From Peptoniphilus catoniae (GTDB taxonomy: Bacteria > Bacillota > Clostridia > Tissierellales > Peptoniphilaceae): 64,000 bases of DNA. The stretch lies in the NCBI RefSeq assembly GCF_901447155.2, contig NZ_LR588419.1, forward strand, positions 17,079 through 81,078. The letters run 5' to 3'. Within the stretch, counting starts at the first letter, position 1; every line of letters begins with the position of its first letter. Shown one piece after another: positions 59,154-64,000 of this stretch. Under the pieces are notes generated by a model. The model searched no databases. It saw nothing but the letters and a program-made list of their open reading frames with translations, and was not told the DNA's origin. The translations under genes and the position numbers were made by a program.

Positions 59154-60805
59154 ATATGCCTCCTTCCAAGATAAATACATAGGTTTATTTCATCCTCTGT
59201 TAGGTCCTCATTAATGGAGACTTTGCGATCAGCATAGGTATCTTTATACTTACTTAAGAAAGATTTCGGCTCTACACCGGTAATTTTAATACTTAGGGTA
59301 GGTATACGGTCCTTTCTATATAGACTCACCTGGAAAATGTCTATTCCAGGCATGTAAAATTCCAAGGCATATTGAAAAATTTCATAGAGATCGAGGCAGT
59401 ACTTGGCATCGAACCTGCCACTTAGATTCCAATCTAAACTGGTATTAACATCGCTTAGTTTCAAATAGTCGAGAGATTCGGAAAACGCAAGCCTTAGCTC
59501 TGCAAGGTCTAGAATCTTTTTATTCTTAGTAATAAGGAATAGATTGGAATATCTTTTTATGTACACGTCTAAGAAACAGGCGTGTTTTAGTTTTACTTCA
59601 AATAGTTCCTCATCTTCAGGAAGATTCATCAAGATATATTTAAGCTGATCGAACTGAGGCTTTAGCTTCATCTGAATGTGCTCTCTGATTTCTCTAGCTT
59701 CTTCCACCTTGACCATACTTTTCTCCAAGGCATTATTCGCCTTTAGAAGTTCGTTTTCGTTTAGCATATCTTCACTCATGGAAAGGAGTTTTCTCTTTAG
59801 ATTGTTGAAATCGGTAAAATCTACAAACCAAAATGATGTGCCGCCGGTTATGTTTGCACTTTCAAGAAGGGTGTCTTCATCGATAAAAATCGGATTTAAA
59901 ATCGCCTTGTCAACGAGAGCAAGATCTATATCACTGTACTTTTTCGGTCGGAAGATCATCTCTTTATTTGAATCCACAATCCCAATATTTAGAGAAGAAA
60001 GTTGCAAGAATGATTCGTAGCCTCTGTTGGAAGGCAGAAGTCTCATAAATACCAAAGATTCAATAAATAGTAGCACCATCAAAATATTAAACTCTGCACT
60101 CTTGAAGAGGATTTTAACAAATTCGAATGGCTCCCATTCAGTCATGTATAGATAGGTGTAGATAATCCAGATTACAAGAATGGAGATAGGCAGATTTACT
60201 GAAGACATATGGCTAGTTTTAGTTGAATAGAGCATCGTAAATGTGATGGTTAATATAGCGAAGATACCTATGTAGATAAGTATTAAATAATATACGGGAC
60301 CGTACAAATTTAGACCTCTAGCATTCGGGTCAACGGAGAAGACTAGCTCGTGGTAGTCGTTGGTTAAGATTAATAACGCAGATACACAAGTAGGTATCCA
60401 AAGAAGATTCCAGTACTTGCTTATATTTTCTCTCTCGGATTTCCCGACGTGAAGAGATGTGAGGAACACGAGCTGAGTTAAAATAAGTGGAAAGACTAAG
60501 TAGAAGTTTCTTGCAATTCTTACTGCGTCTTCGTTACCCATAAAGATTTCGTACTTAACAGTTCTCACCGTAAGGTAACAGATGAGAAGTATGCCGATGA
60601 GTCTAAATCTTGTGACTATAGAAGGTCTAAGGACTCTATTAATCATATTGTGCATCCACATAAAAATTACAATTGTATAGAGAACAAGCACCATGGTATT
60701 CACAGGGAAATTCACTAAATTATAAAAATCCAAAGCGTGCAGAACGCATGCGATTAAAACAAAAATGATTGAAAAAATATAACTTAAGATTTCTTTGCGA
60801 TACAT
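59150..60805 (-). CDS. kinase-like membrane signalling protein lacking phospho-acceptor histidine
   Basis: A 551-residue protein with about eight N-terminal hydrophobic segments (about 7-255), a layout like the 7TM histidine-kinase sensors of Firmicutes. A PAS-like stretch (about 265-330) and a coiled coil (340-375) follow. At 380-394 the sequence MKLKPQFDQLKYILMN resembles the LytS-type motif but has glutamine (Q384) where the phosphorylated histidine of PHF should be. The remaining C-terminus lacks recognisable N-box or G-box. I infer a receptor or pseudokinase that controls the true kinase encoded downstream. The three genes overlap end to start, so they are one unit. It could also be an unrelated sensor. 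Confidence 0.65.
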   Translation of the reverse strand: MYRKEILSYIFSIIFVLIACVLHALDFYNLVNFPVNTMVLVLYTIVIFMWMHNMINRVLRPSIVTRFRLIGILLICYLTVRTVKYEIFMGNEDAVRIARNFYLVFPLILTQLVFLTSLHVGKSERENISKYWNLLWIPTCVSALLILTNDYHELVFSVDPNARGLNLYGPVYYLILIYIGIFAILTITFTMLYSTKTSHMSSVNLPISILVIWIIYTYLYMTEWEPFEFVKILFKSAEFNILMVLLFIESLVFMRLLPSNRGYESFLQLSSLNIGIVDSNKEMIFRPKKYSDIDLALVDKAILNPIFIDEDTLLESANITGGTSFWFVDFTDFNNLKRKLLSMSEDMLNENELLKANNALEKSMVKVEEAREIREHIQMKLKPQFDQLKYILMNLPEDEELFEVKLKHACFLDVYIKRYSNLFLITKNKKILDLAELRLAFSESLDYLKLSDVNTSLDWNLSGRFDAKYCLDLYEIFQYALEFYMPGIDIFQVSLYRKDRIPTLSIKITGVEPKSFLSKYKDTYADRKVSINEDLTEDEINLCIYLGRRHI

Positions 60806-60943
60806 AGTAGCCTCCCTTCAAATAAAATAATTTTTTCTAACTATTAATTTAATAATTAAAGAATTCTTAAACTAATTATATCAAAAAGATTATATTTATA
60901 CTAATTTCATATATTGAAAAAATTTCAAAAAATTTTTAAAAAG

Positions 60944-60987
60944 TCATACTTTCAAGTGATGTGCAAAAGAAAATAATTTTATAAGAT
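60944..60987 (+). promoter_or_regulatory. promoter B of the shared-box regulon (TMEM43-like gene)
   Basis: The box TCATACTTTCAAGTGATGT (60944-60962) is followed after exactly 19 bp by TAAGAT (60982-60987). No -35 hexamer is seen. The stretch GATGTGCAAAAGAAAA is nearly identical to promoter A, and both are preceded by A/T-tracts. Rest of the gap 60806-60943 is AT-rich with the divergent signalling-operon promoter region. Confidence 0.7.
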
Positions 60988-61037
60988 AAAGATATAAAGC
61001 AAACATTTCCATAGGAAAAGGAGTAAGGAAGGAAATT

Positions 61038-61877
61038 ATGAAAAAGATAATAATACTGATCATAGTAGGAGCGTTAATACTTGGACTTGGAATATTAATC
61101 TTGGTAGAACAGCCAGGAATACAAAAGACCCTGGAAGAAGCAGTATACGTAGACGATGGGAAAATAAAAAGCGAAAACGAAGGCAAAGTTATAATCCTAG
61201 CAGGCACAGTAGAACCAGAACTACCATTTAAAGATCCAGCAACAGAAGTAACCATTCCATACTTTGCAGCATATAGAAAGGCGGAAATCTTTAGTCACGT
61301 TAAAGACACAGACTACGAGTACGATTGGTTCGTTTTGGGTGGGGACACAGAGAGTGATAATAAAGGTGTTAACACAGAAGAACTTAGCTCAAGCAAGCTT
61401 ATAGCACCAATAAAGATAGGTGACTATAACATCGATCCGCGCATATTTAAAGAGATAGAAACCATAGACAAGTGGAAGGATATAACAGAGGACGACCTAG
61501 GTGACTATGAGCTTACTATACACAAGAGCAAAAACGATGACACTACTTACCTAAGCGAGGATGAGTATATACCAGATGTTATCGAAGGCTATAAGTGCAT
61601 GAAGTGGCAGGACCAAGTAGACAAAACGAGGTACTCCTACGAAGTATATGCTGACAAAGGTCCCCTTGACTTTACAGTAGTTGGCGTACAACAAGGCGAC
61701 TGGCTTATGTTAGCCGATGATTTAGATATATCCTATATAAAAAAAGGAATCCACAGTGGCGAAGACTTCACCGTCGACAATGTAAGTAGCAATAGAACCA
61801 TGGGCATAGGAATTTCAGGAGCAGGAGCAGCCATACTAGTCTTAGCAGTTTATTTTTTATTCAAAAGAAAAAAGTAG
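61038..61877 (+). CDS. TMEM43-family membrane protein
   Basis: A 279-residue protein with an N-terminal membrane helix (about 2-24), a large extracytoplasmic or lumenal-type domain and a C-terminal helix (about 256-275) ending in RKK. The early NEGKVIILAGTVEPE block and AAYRKAEIF with a tryptophan-rich DYDW part follow the TMEM43 family pattern. Its bacterial function is unknown. GGAAGG precedes the ATG. It shares its promoter type with the adhesin and the LRR protein, so it probably works at the cell surface with them. It is separated from the LRR gene by 140 bp and a second copy of the promoter. Confidence 0.72.
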   Translation: MKKIIILIIVGALILGLGILILVEQPGIQKTLEEAVYVDDGKIKSENEGKVIILAGTVEPELPFKDPATEVTIPYFAAYRKAEIFSHVKDTDYEYDWFVLGGDTESDNKGVNTEELSSSKLIAPIKIGDYNIDPRIFKEIETIDKWKDITEDDLGDYELTIHKSKNDDTTYLSEDEYIPDVIEGYKCMKWQDQVDKTRYSYEVYADKGPLDFTVVGVQQGDWLMLADDLDISYIKKGIHSGEDFTVDNVSSNRTMGIGISGAGAAILVLAVYFLFKRKK

Positions 61878-61922
61878 AAGAATAGAAAAAAACACAAAAA
61901 AATTATAAAATTTTACAAAATC

Positions 61923-61966
61923 TCATCCTTTCGGGTGATGTGCAAAAGAAAAAAATTTTATAAGAT
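61923..61966 (+). promoter_or_regulatory. promoter A of the shared-box regulon (LRR protein)
   Basis: The box TCATCCTTTCGGGTGATGT (61923-61941) is identical to that of promoter C, and TAAGAT (61961-61966) lies exactly 19 bp after it. TCATCC and GGGTGA form an imperfect inverted repeat around TTTC. Confidence 0.75.
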
Positions 61967-62018
61967 AAAGGTAGAAAGTGAGAAATCCATTTCCATACAA
62001 GAAAAAAGGAGGAGAATT

Positions 62019-64000
62019 ATGAAAAAGAAACGAGGAAGACGCATCGCAATGCTACTAGCAATGATGATGCTTATAATGAATTTAATCGTAAGCCCAGTTT
62101 GGGCAGGACCGGGAGATGTTGAGATTAATGCAACAAACTTCCCGGACGGTAAATTTAGAGCTTATGTGGTAACACTTGATGTTGACGGTGACGGTAAATT
62201 AAGTGATACGGAAATTGCAGGTATAACAGCGATAAACGTTAGAAATGAAAACATTGCAGATTTAACAGGAATCAAATATTTTACAGCACTTCAAACACTT
62301 ACTTGTAGCTATAACAAACTAAGTACCTTGGATATAAGTAAAAACCCGGCACTTAAAGAACTTTATTGTAATAATAATATACTGACAACCCTGGACTTAA
62401 GCAACAACCCGGCACTTCGAGAACTTGATTGTACGAAAAATAACCTGACAAACCTGGACGTAAGTAACAACCCGGCACTTGTGAACCTTTCTTGTGATAA
62501 AAATAAATTGACAAACTTGGACGTAAGTAACAACCCGGCACTTGTGAACCTTTCTTGTGATGAAAATAAGCTGACACACCTGGATATGAGTAACAGCCCG
62601 GCACTTGTGTCCCTTCATTGTTATTATAACGAAATAAGCACCTTGGACGTAAGCAACAACCCGGCACTTAAATATCTTACTTGTTTTGGTAATCCTCTGA
62701 CAAACCTGGACTTAAGCAACAACTCGGCACTTGTGAAACTTACTTGTTATGCTTGTGGACTGACAAACCTGGACGTAAGCAACAGCCCGGCACTTGAATA
62801 TCTTCAATGTTATGCCAATCAACTGACAAACCTGGACTTGAGCAACAACCCGGCACTTGAATATCTTCATTGTGGTAGTAGCCAACTGACAAACCTGGAC
62901 CTAAGTAAAAACACGGCACTTAAAAGCCTTTATTGTGATGAAAATGAACTGACAAACCTGGACCTAAGTAAAAACACGGCACTTAAAAGCCTTGGGTGTT
63001 CGGGAAATGAACTGACAAAGCTGGACGTAAGTAAAAACACGGCACTTAGATATCTTCATTGTTATAGTAATCACCTAACGAGTTTGAACCTGGTAAATAA
63101 CACGGAAATAAATGATTTTCACGGTGGATACCAAACGTATGATGTTAAAGTAAAAACAAGTGATTTGAAAATAAATTATGCAGATTTTCCGGATAATTTT
63201 GAAAGTGCACAAGTATTGAATTTAATAGGAGCTACTCTTGAAGCTGACGGTTTTAAAGTTGATAACGCGAAACCGACTCAAGTGACATATGATTATGCTA
63301 CGGGTCTTGACTCAGAAGAGCTTAATGTAACTTTAAATATTACCTATGTATGCACAGTAACATTTAATACAAATGGCGGAACTGCGATAAATCCACAAAC
63401 AATAACAGCAGGCGGACATGTAACGAAACCTACAGACCCGACAAAAGACGGTTACACATTTGCAGGTTGGTATAAAGACGCAGGGCTGACAACACCATTC
63501 GACTTTGTAAATGAAACAATAAATACAGACATAACACTATATGCAAAATGGACTCAAAACGCACCGACAAGCTACACAGTAACATTTAATACAAATGGCG
63601 GAAGTGCGGTAGCATCACAAACAATAACAGCAGGCGGACATGTAACCAAACCTACAGACCCGACAAAAGACGGTTACACCTTTGCAGGTTGGTATAAAGA
63701 CGCAGAGTTTACAACACCATTCGACTTTGTAAATGAAACAATAAATACAGACACAACAATATATGCAAAATGGACAGAAAAGACACCACCAGCACCAGTA
63801 ACTTATACATTAACAGCAAGTGTAGAAGGTGGACACGGAAGCGTAACACCAACAAATGCTACAAAAAATAAAAATGAAACAGTTACTTTAACATTTACAC
63901 CAGAGACTGGTTATGAACTAGATACAGTTACAGTTAATGGCACAGCAGTAGGAGTTATGGGAAATGTTTTAGACGTTACAATGAACGAGAATAAAACAGT
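62019..64000 (+). CDS. leucine-rich-repeat surface protein, truncated by window edge
   Basis: The ATG at 62019 follows GGAGGAG and opens a frame that runs to the end of the window (660 codons). The signal peptide ends near WA at residue 29. A dockerin/EF-hand-like loop LDVDGDGKLSD lies near 53-63. Thirteen 21-residue repeats with the pattern LTNLDxSxNxALxxLxC cover about residues 90-362. Two InlB-type beta repeats of 74 residues come next, each with YTFAGWYKD, then the start of a domain with GGHGSVTPT. The repeats form a curved solenoid often used to bind host or neighbouring-cell proteins. The anchor is outside the window. Its promoter has the shared box. Confidence 0.88.
   Translation, partial: MKKKRGRRIAMLLAMMMLIMNLIVSPVWAGPGDVEINATNFPDGKFRAYVVTLDVDGDGKLSDTEIAGITAINVRNENIADLTGIKYFTALQTLTCSYNKLSTLDISKNPALKELYCNNNILTTLDLSNNPALRELDCTKNNLTNLDVSNNPALVNLSCDKNKLTNLDVSNNPALVNLSCDENKLTHLDMSNSPALVSLHCYYNEISTLDVSNNPALKYLTCFGNPLTNLDLSNNSALVKLTCYACGLTNLDVSNSPALEYLQCYANQLTNLDLSNNPALEYLHCGSSQLTNLDLSKNTALKSLYCDENELTNLDLSKNTALKSLGCSGNELTKLDVSKNTALRYLHCYSNHLTSLNLVNNTEINDFHGGYQTYDVKVKTSDLKINYADFPDNFESAQVLNLIGATLEADGFKVDNAKPTQVTYDYATGLDSEELNVTLNITYVCTVTFNTNGGTAINPQTITAGGHVTKPTDPTKDGYTFAGWYKDAGLTTPFDFVNETINTDITLYAKWTQNAPTSYTVTFNTNGGSAVASQTITAGGHVTKPTDPTKDGYTFAGWYKDAEFTTPFDFVNETINTDTTIYAKWTEKTPPAPVTYTLTASVEGGHGSVTPTNATKNKNETVTLTFTPETGYELDTVTVNGTAVGVMGNVLDVTMNENKT
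62286..63104 (+). repeat. thirteen 63-bp tandem repeats encoding LRR units
   Basis: Thirteen units of exactly 63 bp, each coding a 21-residue LRR, run without interruption; CCGGCACTT and GACAAACCTGGAC recur in most units. Some neighbours (units 3-5, 10-12) are near-identical, indicating recent unit gain or loss. Confidence 0.92.
63354..63797 (+). repeat. two 222-bp tandem InlB-type repeats
   Basis: Two 74-codon units (63354-63575 and 63576-63797) are very similar at the DNA level and encode the beta-grasp repeat with FNTNGG and YTFAGWYKD. Confidence 0.85.

Noticed and set aside
62353-62667. Antisense open frames with repeated cysteine-rich motif inside the LRR gene
   Set aside because: They arise because the 63-bp repeat is free of stops on the other strand; there is no ribosome site, and the sense frame has a signal peptide and domains.
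62286-63104. Regular repeats as a CRISPR array
   Set aside because: The 63-bp units are contiguous coding repeats without unique spacers, and no cas genes are present.
1-64000. tRNA and rRNA genes
   Set aside because: No cloverleaf with the GTTCGA-type arm or rRNA-like sequence was recognised by eye; a covariance search could still find one.

Overview
The window is 64 kb of AT-rich, gene-dense chromosomal DNA from a low-GC Gram-positive anaerobe. I infer Bacillota, most likely a peptide- and amino-acid-fermenting member of the Tissierellia/Peptoniphilaceae type. The grounds are a T-box leader, AGGAGG ribosome sites with several TTG/GTG starts, lipobox-type binding proteins, class B sortases and SLH domains, a group B [FeFe]-hydrogenase, a sodium-translocating NQR/RNF-type complex, and no respiratory chain genes. 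The species assignment is inference; no rRNA is present.

Region 1 (1-20.3 kb) is a peptide and amino-acid acquisition island, mostly on the minus strand. It holds a C-S lyase and gamma-glutamyltransferase pair, Ogt and an alanine/sodium symporter. Next comes a seven-gene operon: OppABCDF peptide importer, a transglutaminase-fold protein and a dipeptide epimerase with the DxD dipeptide motif. Two regulators (membrane-anchored XRE and AraC), two tandem NodB-fold deacetylases, a T-box-controlled polar amino-acid ABC transporter and an Asp/Glu/hydantoin racemase follow. Together they suggest import and dismantling of cell-wall or gamma-glutamyl peptides.

Region 2 (20.5-38.9 kb) is housekeeping and energy metabolism: a five-gene NQR/RNF-type operon without NqrA, RnfB or RnfC; a zinc ABC importer; a flavin reductase-like protein; a 1-Cys peroxiredoxin; a CDF metal exporter; a DUF1361 protein; a heterodimeric ABC exporter with one degenerate ATP site; a PAP2 phosphatase; a ppx-ppk polyphosphate operon; and TadA.

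Region 3 (38.9-39.87 kb) has no gene. It holds what looks like a large structured non-coding RNA of about 620 nt. A perfect 14-bp helix closes its two ends, many local hairpins lie inside, and it has its own TATAAT box and a strong terminator.

Region 4 (39.9-52 kb) mixes envelope and redox genes: a copper-amine-oxidase-N-domain secreted protein, a class B sortase, a beta-helix/SLH surface protein, a NitT/TauT-type ABC transporter fused into an operon with a NuoE-like ferredoxin and a group B [FeFe]-hydrogenase, a third deacetylase, and an RlmD-type methyltransferase.

Region 5 (52-64 kb) is an accessory surface-protein island. It has a thioester-forming adhesin with a VPKTG anchor and its own sortase, a decayed IS30 element beside a gene remnant, a three-gene signalling operon (LuxR-type response regulator, histidine kinase, kinase-like membrane protein with a degenerate histidine motif), a TMEM43-like membrane protein, and a leucine-rich-repeat surface protein that runs off the window. 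The promoters of the adhesin, TMEM43-like and LRR genes share a 19-bp box placed exactly 19 bp before the -10 hexamer. I propose this is the binding site of the signalling operon embedded between them.
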